A stretch of DNA of 64,000 nt, from the NCBI GenBank assembly GCA_028095005.1, contig CM051459.1, positions 42,724,257 through 42,788,256 on the forward strand, read 5' to 3'. Made by a program: the position numbers and the translations under genes. Below, one piece after another: positions 25,215-36,287 of this stretch. Every line of letters begins with the position of its first letter. Position 1 is the first letter of the stretch. Source of the DNA: Rhynchospora pubera (Eukaryota; Streptophyta; Magnoliopsida; Poales; Cyperaceae). A model generated the notes under the pieces. That model saw only the letters and a list, made by a program, of their open reading frames with translations, was not told where the DNA came from and searched no databases.

Positions 25215-26570
25215 TCAGTTCGAGTCATTCACACACAAATTTGTTATTTGATCTGTAACACGATTGAAAAACATCACTTTAGCATCAGAGGAAGCAACCT
25301 CCGCCTTCTGCAGTTCCTCTATGAAGCTTGGCATAAGATCACCACCATCGAAATAATCAATCTTAAGTAGCTTAAGCCCTTTCGCATTTAACAGAAAAAA
25401 TTGCATCAATTCAATGCTGGCAATGACATACGTATCCATGTATATTGTGACACTTGTTACTGTTCGCTCAAGGCAGGCAAAACCATCGTATTTCTTTACA
25501 AATAACTCTCTGATTAGAATCGAACCTCTATCAGCCTGAAAAGAATCCCTTTTAAACTCTACTTGTAGTTCTTCAAGAAAAGGCACGCTCCTTAGCAACC
25601 AAAGAAAGGCATCATTCACCCTCCTGTCCATGGTATCGGCATTCAGATAGACCCTCAAGAATTTTAGCTGGGGAATAGTGAAATTAAATGGCAAAGTGAC
25701 AAGAGAGAAACACTTGAGAACATCAAAGTCCAATTTGAGAGAAGAAACCATGGCAACACTAGTCACCAGGCGCAGTATCATCTTAGCCAAATTTTGCGAA
25801 CTATAATCTGCATCGCTCAATGCAATTGCTGCATGCTCCAAACACGGGGATGAATCAACTGTCACATTCTCTACAAATTCATTAATTCCAAATTCAAGAT
25901 GCCTCAGCAATGGGAAACTGAGATTTACTGACAGAGGATTCCCTGACTCTAAGGCTCGACAATATCTAATCATCAAACTAGTTAGGTTATTGGATGTATG
26001 GAGCAGCAAATTAAGATCATGATTAGAGATTTCAACCTCGTACAAGTCCAAAATTTCGAGGCGGTGGAATCCTCGAAATCCAGTGGGAAGAGCAACATGG
26101 CATCTGGAAAGTCTGAGCACTTGAAGAGAATGAAACCATGGGAGATGAATTTTCCCAGGATCATTGAAGAACAAAAGGTCAAGGGTTTCGACACCGCCTT
26201 TTTGGAGAAGTAGATCGAGGAGGCTCTGGACGAGGACACACTTGTCGGAATGTGAAAAGAAAATGCAAAACCTGGAGAAATGGAGTTGGAAAACGAGGAA
26301 TGGGCCCCTGAGAGACGAGACGAGGCGATGAACGCGCTGGATCCAGCTAGTAGAGACAAAGTAGAAGTTGGGAGTGTTGCAAGTTTCGCCTAGCGGGTCC
26401 TGCTCGGAATTGAGACGGAGGCAGGACAGGTGGGTCCATAGGTGGCGCCAGGAGCGAGCTAGAGCTGATGTACGGACGGCGTCCTTGATCCTGAGAAGGG
26501 ACAGGATGGAGAGTTTGATTTCCAAGGGAAGGAAACTGATCCGATCCACTTCCGCTTCCGCTTCCGCCAT
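25215..26570 (-). CDS. F-box/LRR-FBD protein
   Basis: This is a 451-residue, intronless coding region on the minus strand. The F-box lies at about residues 11-52, with the usual LPLEI, ILSLLRIKDAVRTSAL and WRHLW landmarks that contact SKP1. Degenerate leucine-rich repeats follow (about 130-330; for example LEILDLYEVEI and LRHLEFG). A C-terminal FBD-like stretch around ELMQFFLLNAKGLKLL completes the plant F-box/RNI/FBD layout. It should act as the substrate-binding subunit of an SCF ubiquitin ligase; the substrate is unknown. The start ATG is in good context (GCCATGG). Length is normal and no lesion is seen. It sits alone between copies 2 and 3 of the non-coding segmental duplication. Members of this family are numerous and fast-evolving, so an orthologue cannot be named. 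Most family genes have introns; this one does not. Confidence 0.93.
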   Translation of the reverse strand: MAEAEAEVDRISFLPLEIKLSILSLLRIKDAVRTSALARSWRHLWTHLSCLRLNSEQDPLGETCNTPNFYFVSTSWIQRVHRLVSSLRGPFLVFQLHFSRFCIFFSHSDKCVLVQSLLDLLLQKGGVETLDLLFFNDPGKIHLPWFHSLQVLRLSRCHVALPTGFRGFHRLEILDLYEVEISNHDLNLLLHTSNNLTSLMIRYCRALESGNPLSVNLSFPLLRHLEFGINEFVENVTVDSSPCLEHAAIALSDADYSSQNLAKMILRLVTSVAMVSSLKLDFDVLKCFSLVTLPFNFTIPQLKFLRVYLNADTMDRRVNDAFLWLLRSVPFLEELQVEFKRDSFQADRGSILIRELFVKKYDGFACLERTVTSVTIYMDTYVIASIELMQFFLLNAKGLKLLKIDYFDGGDLMPSFIEELQKAEVASSDAKVMFFNRVTDQITNLCVNDSN

Positions 26571-27274
26571 GGCACGAGGTAGCTAGATTAATTTTTGGAG
26601 TTGAACGGTGGAATGTAACCCTAGAAACGAGTGAGAAAAGAGACTGAGGGCGTGCTCCAGAAGAGATGAACCAGAGCGAGCGAAGGAAGGGTAGTGTAAT
26701 ATCTTGCTCCCGTCGCTGCTGTGCTGGGTGAATCGAGGCAAACTCAATTAAACTACAGCCCATAAACAGCTCACTCACGGAGAAAATCTATTACTCCCAA
26801 AATCGGGATGTATCCAAAACACAAGACATTTAACATTTTACTTAAAATATCCCTCATTTTTCTTTTCACTGACAGTGGGACTCCCACAATTCATCTCTCT
26901 TCCCATTTAAACTAAAAAGGGTAATATCGTCCAAAAAGAAGAGTACAGCTGTTAACTTCAATGCATGATTTTAGAGACCTGAAGCAGGGTACCTTCGAAT
27001 TTCTAAACTTCCTTCATCTTCTTCCCTCTTCCGTTCCTTTCCTTAGCTCAGGTTCATCCCTTCTTGAGCACACCCTGAGAGGAGGCGGTACACGCTTCAA
27101 AAAAAAAAAACATTCAGTGGATGTTTTGTAAGATGAACCGTCCGATCTAGATGGACGATTGAATCTCATACTCTATCAAAAAAAAAATTCAAAAAAAGAA
27201 AAACATGTATACGAAGCGTATAATGTCTCTTCTTTCCGATATTGAAATCTAATTCTCACGCAAAGCCGCAAACC
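26571..27274. other. F-box gene upstream region
   Basis: 26571 to about 26760 is CT-rich when read on the minus strand and is the likely 5'UTR and core promoter of the F-box gene. Beyond it is ordinary intergenic sequence with two short A runs. Confidence 0.45.
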
Positions 27275-27282
27275 CTCTCACC

Positions 27283-27589
27283 TAGGGATGTCAAAACGTG
27301 GTAAGTGGCACGAAATGACACCAAACCGTTACCGTGCCACTTATTAAACGGTACAATACCGACATGCTACTTACCGTTTCATTTATTAAACGAAATAATT
27401 TTCTGTGCCATCAACCGTATATTACACATAAAACGGTTTGAAATGAGGTTGAAATGGTCGAAACGGTATAACTAACTGTGCCATCAACCGTGCTACTTAA
27501 AAAACGGTATAATTTTCTGTGCCACAAACCGTTCCATTTTGGTTAAACGAAACGACATAACGGTAAATGATGCACCGTTGACAGCCCTA
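27283..27589. mobile_element. hAT-type MITE, 307 bp
   Basis: Starts TAGGGATGTCAAAACG and ends GACAGCCCTA, flanked by a perfect 8-bp TSD CTCTCACC (27275-27282 and 27590-27597). The interior repeats AAACGGTA/TACCGTTT words. No coding capacity. Confidence 0.92.
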
Positions 27590-27615
27590 CTCTCACCCTT
27601 TCTTAAATTGCGATT

Positions 27616-27665
27616 CATTCTCTTCTCTTCTCTTCTCTTCTCTTCTCTTCTCTTCTCTTCTCTTC
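27616..27665. repeat. (TCTTC)n microsatellite
   Basis: About nine to ten uninterrupted TCTTC units. Confidence 0.95.
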
Positions 27666-27669
27666 GTCC

Positions 27670-28775
27670 ACACACGGAGATTAGTTCTCTTCTGCCGACA
27701 TCAAAAGGTGTGATTCTCTTCTCTTCTGCCCCCACACATACATGCATTGTGTTTGATAAACCTTCAGTACCATGGAAGTAACAACTGTTCAAACTTGGAA
27801 AGGAACAACAGGACCTTTAGGAATGCGATGAGAATGTCTCAGACAGTTCATGACTGGATTGTACAGGAAAGCAACGTTTTTCATGAGATTCTGCTAGTTA
27901 GTTAGTTAGCTAGCTAGCTAGCTTCTTGGTTTTTTATTTTTTTTCCCTTTTTTCTTGTTCGCTTTACTTTCTGTTAACTAGATAGTCGCTATTTAGTATG
28001 TCAAAAAAAAAACAACAGTTCAAACTTGTATTTTCTTACATAAAGGACAGTTAACCACATTAAATAACAATGGACAGAAACCAGATGAGCTGTTTAATAG
28101 GCAGTGGCCATTAAATTAGTTGATAGCGACATTTACATAAATTGCAATTAGTTTAATTTTGGATTTACTTATGAAATGGTGTGATCTTCTTGGTCTGACA
28201 AAACAAATGCCAAATGGTGAAAACCACAAATTCAAAACTAAAGACATCCCTTTAGGTATTCGGACTATACGAAGAATGTGAACTTTCTCAGAATTAGAAA
28301 TGGAAATTTTCCATATGCTCATTATGGGGATTAACGATTGTTTTATGAGAAGTCAATAGTTCATTTTTTACTGATAACCACTGAGCTTTCATGGCATATT
28401 TCCATCAACCAGCCTTACTCTAGAGAGAATAAACACCCAAATCTAGATTCATTTTTACTGTAATTACATTCCATAATATTTCAGTGGCTTACTCTTAGAG
28501 ACAAAAATTAAATTTTCAATGACTAATTTTTAATATATGGAAGGACTTTTGTGTAAACATGCAAATTTTGAGCAGCTGAGACAGCCTAGTTGAATTCAGA
28601 ATTCTTCTCACAGAGAGAGAGACCTCACATTGCTCCTTGATTTTGGAACGAATGGCCCAGATGAAGGCTCATCGATGGGGTCCGCTGGCAAAGGGCCGTG
28701 CAAGAGAGGGAGAGGCGGATGATAAGTTTGGAAAGCAATTACAATCTGTACATAGAGTCGTAGACGTTATCGACA
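27670..28775. other. Intergenic, no supported gene
   Basis: Includes a GTTAGTTAGCTAGCTAGCTAG run at about 27897. Nothing else is recognised before block C copy 3 begins. Confidence 0.5.
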
Positions 28776-30725
28776 AATAGAATGGAAACGGTTCTTCTCT
28801 CTTCCCTCTTTTTGCTCCAAGGAAGAGTTGGAAGCGACAAATTTTTGAATGAGGCTATAGTCCTGTGCATAGGTCTAATTGGCAACAACACTGTATCTTG
28901 ACTTTTGAATTTCAAACAGCTAATGCGAATCTCTTATAGCATTTTACATGATCAATGCAGTGCAGCATCATGGTTTGTTACTGATTTCATTTAGCAGAAA
29001 TACACCTTGTATATTTGACACTAAAATTGAAAAACAAAAGATTCAACCAACATATGAATCCCAAATAGGACAAATACTTTTGTAAGTGCAAATAATAATT
29101 TAATTTGCTGTTCCATGTGCAACTTAACATCACTGTATCAGCAGTAGTTCTGCCAAAGTTAAAACAAAAAAGGCATCAGATTTCAAAGGAATAACCAAAA
29201 CCTCTTCATTTGGATTATTTGCCTCGATATTCAGGTCTCAGATATTGGTACTGATTTTGTCATTTTTCATACCAGTACTTTTGTTCTTACCGTAGTTTTG
29301 CAGACTTGCTTCTCTAATTACCCTAAAATTAATAAAACACTGTGGATAACTGTGTCAAATGGAAGAGTATACATGCAATCGGGGCTCACTTAGGCTTTAC
29401 AAATAATTGAGTTAAAGTCTTAATATCTTGTTGCCATATTACTGAACCTAGGGCTACAACTACAACTGAGGCTGTGTTTTCTTTTTTTTTTTTAAGGCCA
29501 GTTGGTAAAACCAACGGCAAAATAATTAATTGGAGCTTTGTTGCCTGGTACAAGTTTTGGTACAGTAGTTAAAATTTGACCCAACCAAAAAAAAAAAAAA
29601 ACTCCCGGTCCAGTCACAGATCTGAACATTCAATTTTATGTCAAAAAGTTTGCCATCCGAAATCAATCCAACCTAAAATAGAGCCCTGACAAACCTCACC
29701 CTGATCTGACTTAAATTAGACTTTGATGGAACTGAGATGTCCCAACTCCTTGAAACCCTCAATTCTATGGTCCCAGAATCCAATATTTGTGCCTTTGGTT
29801 TCTCCTGTGGCGCACTCCTAGTTAAAAAAACCAGTATGTTAAATTCATTTTTCTATATATTGGCATTCTGTTTAGTGTACACAAGGCGTTAGTTGAAAAG
29901 TCAAAAGTTATAATTTTGTTAGTATCTTTATCTTTTCCTAACAGGTAGTTTGATGACAATTCATAACTCTCCCTGGTCAATACAATGGGAGATGAGTTGA
30001 CAAATTTTTTCGCTGTGAAAATTGGAGACACGGACACCTTTCCGATTTTTGACCTATTTTATTAGGCACAAAGTGCTTAGCACTTGATATGTACCAGAAT
30101 CAAAAGTGCGCCGACTTACATCTCTGTTGCATGGGTTTTATACTTCTTTACTGAAAATGAGTTTATTTTGAAGAATTCATTTTTTTTTTAATGCTAAGAA
30201 CCATAAGTTGGATATGTATTATGTATTTCATCTGGTTAATTTGTAAAGTTTCTAGACTTAACTAGTCCCTGTGATCTGTGGCAAACATTATGTCGGCCAT
30301 AAGTTGGAGACACCACCGGTTAATACATATAATTGTGGCGGATAGAGGTTAGAACATATAAATAATTGAAATTAATTGTAAATTCTGTATGATCAGCAGT
30401 GAAGCACGACTTTTGAGAACCTGGTTGTTTGATATATTCTTCTTGATAATGTTATATAATGACAAGTGCACATGTGGCTCATATTAATATAAATTGATTG
30501 AAAAAACAATTACATAGATAGGAGGATTAGTTTCTATAATTGATAGTAGTGGGTGTTATTCTATACTGAAATGTTCGGACATGAAAAAAATATAATTGAA
30601 GATAAGTATATTATTGTTAAGATCAACACTTGCTCGGTTTTTGTCTAGATAGTGACTATCTAGTTTATAAAAAAAAAAAAAAACAGTTGCTCGGTTATTA
30701 AGATAGTATATACAATTTACATATA

Positions 30726-30873
30726 GGTTGTGTTTGGATGAACCTAGAAATAAGAAAATAGTTTTTTCCTACTTTTAAATTTATTATAAATAATCCAAAC
30801 TCTTCACAAAGTTATACACTTTCCAATACTTCTTCTCTTATTTTTCTTATTCTCACACCATCCAAACGGAGCC
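30726..30873. mobile_element. Tourist-like MITE, 148 bp
   Basis: Ends GGTTGTGTTTGGATGAACC and CATCCAAACGGAGCC, with 3-bp TSD ATA on both sides. The homologous site near 23720 (ACATGTAAGAGATAC) lacks it. It carries the shared AATCCAAACTCTTCACAAAG core. Confidence 0.85.
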
Positions 30874-31604
30874 ATAACCAGATAAGAGACAGATTTGACA
30901 TCGCCTAGACAAGTATAAAACGGAGACGGGAATCTGCTAGCTTAAAAAATATATTTTCTCTCTTAGCTAGCACAGTTTTGATAAATTTAACTCTTTTCTA
31001 AGCTACGCATGTTTGAGATTAGTCAAGTAATTTCAAATAGATATTAAAAAAAAAGGGTACTTTGACACTTATATATCTTTGATAACTAAAACTAAAGTTC
31101 TTATAAAATGCATATATTGATATTTTTCATGTTTAGTTATTTTGAATGCGTTTAAAATTTCAAAGTCAGAATTTACACAGATCGGGCAGGCACCCTGCAG
31201 ACTCGGAACGGACAAAATATACTATGTACCATGTCATTTTCAGTATTTAATTTGCAACAATCGGCCACGTGCTTGTGGATTTTAAAATAGGGACATTGAT
31301 ATAGATAGTACTAATACATTTTTTTCTTTGTTGAATATAGAAAAGGACATATAATTATGTTTCCCTTTTCATAGGTCCCCTTCATTATACCCTTTATTAA
31401 TCATTTTTTTACTCTGTAATAATTGTACTTCAGGTCATCGGGTAATCAGGTTACAAACGAATCACAAGGAATGTTGGATTTTATAACGTTTTTTAGTACC
31501 GACATAAAATCTATATCTCGGCATTCCCCTCGAAATATGATAAACTATATCTGACAAAATCTCACAAAAAGTCCATAAAGCATCATGTACTTAAATCAAT
31601 CCTC

Positions 31605-31940
31605 GGGCCTGTTTGGATTCATCGGAAAATTTGGAAAATTTCATCTTCCTAACGGGCCGTTTGGATCGCTTAGGAATTTAGGGAATTTGGGGAAGTTGTA
31701 ATTCCTAGGAATAAATTTATTGGGAAGTGTGTAACTTTGTGAAGAGTTTGGATTGTTTATAATAAATTTATGGTAGGAAGATGAAATTCTCCAAATTCCT
31801 TGGAGAATCCAAACAGCCCCAACATTAATTTATTATAAACAATTCAAACTCTTCACAAATTTACACACTTCCTAATAAATTTATGCCTAGGAATAAGAAA
31901 TTTCCCAAATTCTTCAAATTCCTAAGCGATCCAAACGGCC
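31605..31940. mobile_element. Tourist-like MITE containing a nested MITE
   Basis: The outer element begins GGGCCTGTTTGG and ends CCAAACGGCC, with CTC on both sides (31602-31604 and 31941-31943). A second complete element (31654-31820, GGGCCGTTTGG to CCAAACAGCCCC) with AAC on both sides lies inside it. Block H copy 2 near 24495 reads through without either. Confidence 0.82.
31654..31820. mobile_element. Nested Tourist-like MITE, 167 bp
   Basis: Inverted ends GGGCCGTTTGGATCGC and AGAATCCAAACAGCCCC, with 3-bp AAC on both sides. It contains GAAGTGTGTAACTTTGTGAA, the core shared across this family. Confidence 0.78.
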
Positions 31941-32659
31941 CTCAATACTTTTATTTAAATTTTTTCTAATTTACAAAAATGTTGCGTCCAACTTCTAATT
32001 GCAATCTCCAGAAATTATCAAATTCTGGGTATGCTGGAAAATCAGTGACGGCAGAATATTTTTCGGTAGACACAAAATTAATTAGTTCATTTTCTAAATT
32101 TAAATTTGTAATTTTTTTATTCCCAGTATTGATTGGAAAACAAATTATAAAGGCAAATTAATGATACTATGTACAATCCATAAACAGATTACTATGAGAG
32201 ATACGGTCAAAATGACTCAATTTTAAAGTATGGATAATTACAACAAAAATTTTGGGCCAACAAACTATGTAAATTATTAATAGAGTGCCACTCTCTTCCT
32301 ATACTGCAAGCTTATATATATTGGGGGAAAAAAAGAAATGAAAAGATAAATAATGTATAAATAATTAGCAAAGAAATTATTTGAAAAAATATAAGAAGTT
32401 AAAGTTATATGCTTTAATTGAAAGAACAGGAGGCTATTAATAAATAGGTACATAACAAGTGCAAGCAAGGCACTTGTCATGCATGCCTGCATGCATGATG
32501 GTACGGCATGCTCAGGTCACAGCAAGGAGGCATGAAGTGTTGCTTTTTTATTCAAAGAACAGGGTCCCATTTTATTTTAATTGATTTCATAATAAATAGC
32601 ATGGCTTCTATCTCTATCAAGCATTTTTGTTCATCGCACCTAGGGCTTGTATCAACTGA

Positions 32660-32880
32660 GGGTGTGTTTGGATGAGCATGAAATAAGGAATAGAAATAAG
32701 AAATTTCGGTATGCGTGTTTATTCTTATTCTTGTACAACTCAAACAATACAAGAATAAAGAATTTGGACTCTTATTCCTATACTAACAAAACCATGGTAT
32801 AAGAATAAGGAATTTGGATAAGCACGCATACCGAAATTTCTTATTTTTATTCCTTATTCCGTGCTCATCCAAACACACCC
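32660..32880. mobile_element. Tourist-like foldback MITE, 221 bp
   Basis: Palindromic element from GGGTGTGTTTGGATGAGC to its complement, with 3-bp TSD TGA (32657-32659 and 32881-32883). It has the same length and ends as the element at 16792-17012. Confidence 0.88.
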
Positions 32881-33286
32881 TGAATGAATAAAATAGCATA
32901 TCCTTTCATTAATTTTGGGAGCCTAGGGATTCAGCTCCCAATTATTCATTACCCTTATATTTTCTCAAATTCAACATGTAGTATAATTAAGCGTCAAATA
33001 TTGCAAAAATTACCCAAAATTTATTGTCTGATAAGGAATCTTCCACCTCGTTGCTAATCAATTTATATACCGAAAATTTGTTTTGACCTGTCATAAAAAC
33101 TATGGATCACCTTTTTCTGCTGAAAATTAAATTGCTTATTTTCTTATTTTGTTTCCTTAAAGAAAATTAAATATATTACTATTTAAAAAATAATAAATTA
33201 TTTACATATCAATGGGTGTACTTTGTAAATTTAAATATAATGGATCCTAATAATCATGATATTAAGACAGTCATTTCTATCTTATA

Positions 33287-33443
33287 GGGTGCGTTTGGAT
33301 AGGTGTGGGAAGAAGGGAAGAAGGGAAGAAGTGGAAAGAAGTATTGGGAAGTGTATAACTTTGTGAAGAGTTTGAATTGTTTATAATTTTTTTTTTTCTT
33401 CTTCCTTCTTCTTCTTCTTTCTTCCGACGATCCAAACGCACCC
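33287..33443. mobile_element. Tourist-like MITE, 157 bp
   Basis: Ends GGGTGCGTTTGGATAGGTG and GATCCAAACGCACCC, with TSD ATA on both sides. Purine-rich GGGAAGAA repeats follow the left end. Confidence 0.88.
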
Positions 33444-33594
33444 ATAAGCAGTTCCTTTGGCTTTTCACACCAGCAGTTATGTAACTGGGAAATTTTTGCA
33501 ATGTACAGGTGCGCTCCAACAGTCCTAACTAGAGCATTAAATTGTCACCTGTTCATAGAGCATCAATGGCCTACTGATACTATCTAGTCTTCAT

Positions 33595-33755
33595 GGGTGC
33601 GTTTGGATCGTTGGAAGAAAGAAGAAGAAGAAGGAAGAAGAAGAAGAAAAAAAATTATAAACAATCCAAACTCTTCACAAAATTACACACTTCCTAATAC
33701 TTCTTCCCATTTCTTCCTTTCTTCCCTTCTTCCCACACCTATCCAAACGCAACCC
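33595..33755. mobile_element. Tourist-like MITE, inverted relative to 33287
   Basis: Ends GGGTGCGTTTGGATCG and CTATCCAAACGCAACCC. Its order is the reverse complement of the element 150 bp away, so the two form a potential inverted pair. Flanks are CAT and ATG. Confidence 0.82.
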
Positions 33756-34255
33756 ATGTGAATTAGTTCCTTACTGCAAATAGAAAATATTGGTGAATAT
33801 TCACTCATAGGTGGACACAGAAAGTAGATCCCATTCTAAGCAGAATCATGATATATGAAAGGGGGTATGCTTAATTAATTAAGTGCCTATATTCGGTGTA
33901 TTTTGAAAAATAATTACAAAACTTAGGACCTATTTAAAAATTTGAACTTTTAAGAGAGTAGAGTCATGAAACTTGAAAAGAGGTACTAAGGCACTATAAA
34001 AGCTGCCTTTGTATAGGTGTATTTTTAAGGAGAAATATAGAACCTAGTACCTTCAAACTTGAGTCTTAAAAAATGGAGCATGACATGTGAAAACAAAAAA
34101 TTGAAATTATGTAGTGTTGAAATAACAGAAAATTAAAGAACCACCAATTTTAATTTATGGCAGATTTGCCTTTGTTGGAATGAATTAATGGGGTCATGGT
34201 CCAGGACTAAGTTTGAATTTGAATAGTCATAGGATTCACACTGGCCAAGTATAAT

Positions 34256-34447
34256 AAATTCAGATCCGCTGCCGCGCGACACAGCGTGTCGCGCAGTACG
34301 CTGGCCGTCTGATTAAGATCCAATGGACAAGGGAGCCCCGTGCATGTAACCTAGATTGATAGGCCCGTAAAAAGTGAACCGTCCGATCAAGATCAGACGG
34401 CTCGTAGTGCGCTACACGCTGTGTCGCGCAACAGCAGAGTCGGATTG
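34256..34447. mobile_element. Mutator-like MITE with hairpin ends
   Basis: The termini carry GCGCGACACAGCGTGTCGCG (a hairpin) at the left and a near-complement at the right. A 9-bp direct repeat AAGTATAAT lies at 34247-34255 and 34448-34456, although a few bases of unclear origin sit between it and the left TIR. The core at 34331-34367 is also present, inverted, in the element at 44807-45016. Confidence 0.72.
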
Positions 34448-34997
34448 AAGTATAATGGAATATATATCCTCTCCCCCATCCCACTGACACTAGGCACTAA
34501 ACCCTGCTTGGGTTAATTAATGTCACATGCTTCTCATTTTGACATTTCAAGCCATACGCGCTAATGTGCAATAGAGATGGACAGACTAGATTAGCTCATT
34601 TGTAAGAGCGCCTAATTACTTTGGCAGTTCGGCACTATAAATTGCAACTTGTACACAATTTATTATACTACAATAAAATGTATATACTGTTAATTTTTGT
34701 TCTTATAATTATTTAATATTTTTTACTTTTTCTATTATCAAATATATTTATGATCAATAATGCTAACTCTTAAACTTTTTATTTACTTAGTAGTTATTAT
34801 CTTTAATTTCCGTTTTTTGTGATTTTTATCAAATAATTTATATCTAATATCCCAGAATGTGGTTTATAGCCGACCACATGAGAAATGTTAATCACATGAT
34901 AGCTCGAAATATAACCTTTTTGGTGAAGAGAAAGTACCTGATGGAGCAAGGTTATGTTTTTGGCAAAAACAAAATAATTTGTCATTATCTTGTAACT

Positions 34998-35330
34998 GGG
35001 GCTGTTTGGATTTCCCAAGGAATTTAGGGAATTTCATCTTCCTACCATAAATTTATTATAAACAATCCAAACTTTTCACAAAATTACACACTTCCCAATA
35101 AATTTATTCTTAGGAATTGCAATTTCCTCAAATTTTCCAAATTTATTATAAACAATCCAAACTCTTCACAAAATTACACACTTCCCAATAAATTTATTCT
35201 TAGTAATTTCATCTTTCTACCATAAATTTATTATAAACAATCCAAACTCTTCACAAAATTACACACTTTCCAATAAATTTATTTTTAAAAATTGCAACTT
35301 CCCCAAATTCCTAAGCGATCCAAACTGCCC
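34998..35330. mobile_element. Tourist-like composite MITE
   Basis: Ends GGGGCTGTTTGGATTTCC and GATCCAAACTGCCC with (A)ACT on both sides. Inside, the segment with AAACTCTTCACAAAATTACA is repeated three times in tandem, in the same orientation. Confidence 0.75.
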
Positions 35331-36278
35331 AACTAATAGTTTGTAGGAGGGAAAAAAGAAAAGAAAGAACCTGGTCCTTTAGCATCACAATCATTTTGGT
35401 TTAAACTAAAATTTTCACAACCTGGTCCTTCTAACTTAGACTTTTTTTTGAAAAAAAAAAATCATAGTTAAGAACTTAAAATGCAGTTTCAAACAATTCA
35501 AATTTCAATTTCAACCTCAAAACAGTAATGACCACCTTGTCACCCACGCGTCATGTTCTCACGGGGCCCACTTGCACAATTCATCATGTAATTCGTTCCC
35601 TGTCCATTTCCTAAAGCTAAAGGGTAATACGGTCAATTCCTATATTCAGGTAAGAGACCGTATAAGAGTTCACCAAGTCACGCTGACTGGCTGTCGGTGT
35701 GCGCCGTGAGCCCAATCGCCCATGCCTAAGTCACTTCGTCAACCCATAGAGGCATAGACGCTTTGTTTTCTTCCTGTTTTACAAAAGACCCATTTAACAT
35801 GTGCAAATTATTGATAAAAACAATATATTAATATCTATAAGTAATTTATTCGGAACTAAATTTTAGTTAATAGATATACATGTTTTTTTTTATGTTCTTC
35901 AAGAAGATAGTATAGCAGATAATTTTGTGGTTGGAAAACCAAAAAAATAAATTTATAATGTATACCATCTGCCGTCTGCCATTGGAATACTTGTATATCT
36001 CTTTGGCGCTATAACAGATTAAGTTTGTTGATCAAAATGCTAGAAGGTTAGTTTTTTCCTTTCAAATAAAAAAATGAGCTTTTTTTTTCCCTTACGAGAT
36101 CAACAAAATTTCGGCTCAAACATCTGTGTATTTTTGTTCTTTGAAGAAACAAATATATCTGTTTTATTTCGTCATATTTGTTTAATTCAAATCATTGGAA
36201 TTATTAATAAATTGATTCTATCATTACCTTATTGCAAAAAATAAAAACACCATAGCACCTCCATTTGACAATTTATGT
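35331..36278. other. Intergenic with a promoter-like GC patch
   Basis: About 35540-35770 is less AT-rich than its surroundings and holds GGGCCCAC and a GACTGGCTGTCGGTGTGCGC stretch, similar in texture to a plant promoter, but no coding region follows. Otherwise AT-rich. Confidence 0.3.
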
Positions 36279-36287
36279 GCATTTACA

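Larger units (their letters stand above)
28776..32330. repeat. Duplicated blocks C-D-E-F-G-H, copy 3
   Basis: C (28776-28995), D (28990-29470), E (29530-29942), F-G (30130-31080) and H (31080-32330). This is the only copy that shows E followed by F-G-H and so may preserve the ancestral order. It contains Tourist-like insertions at 30726 and 31605 that are missing from copy 2. Confidence 0.87.
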
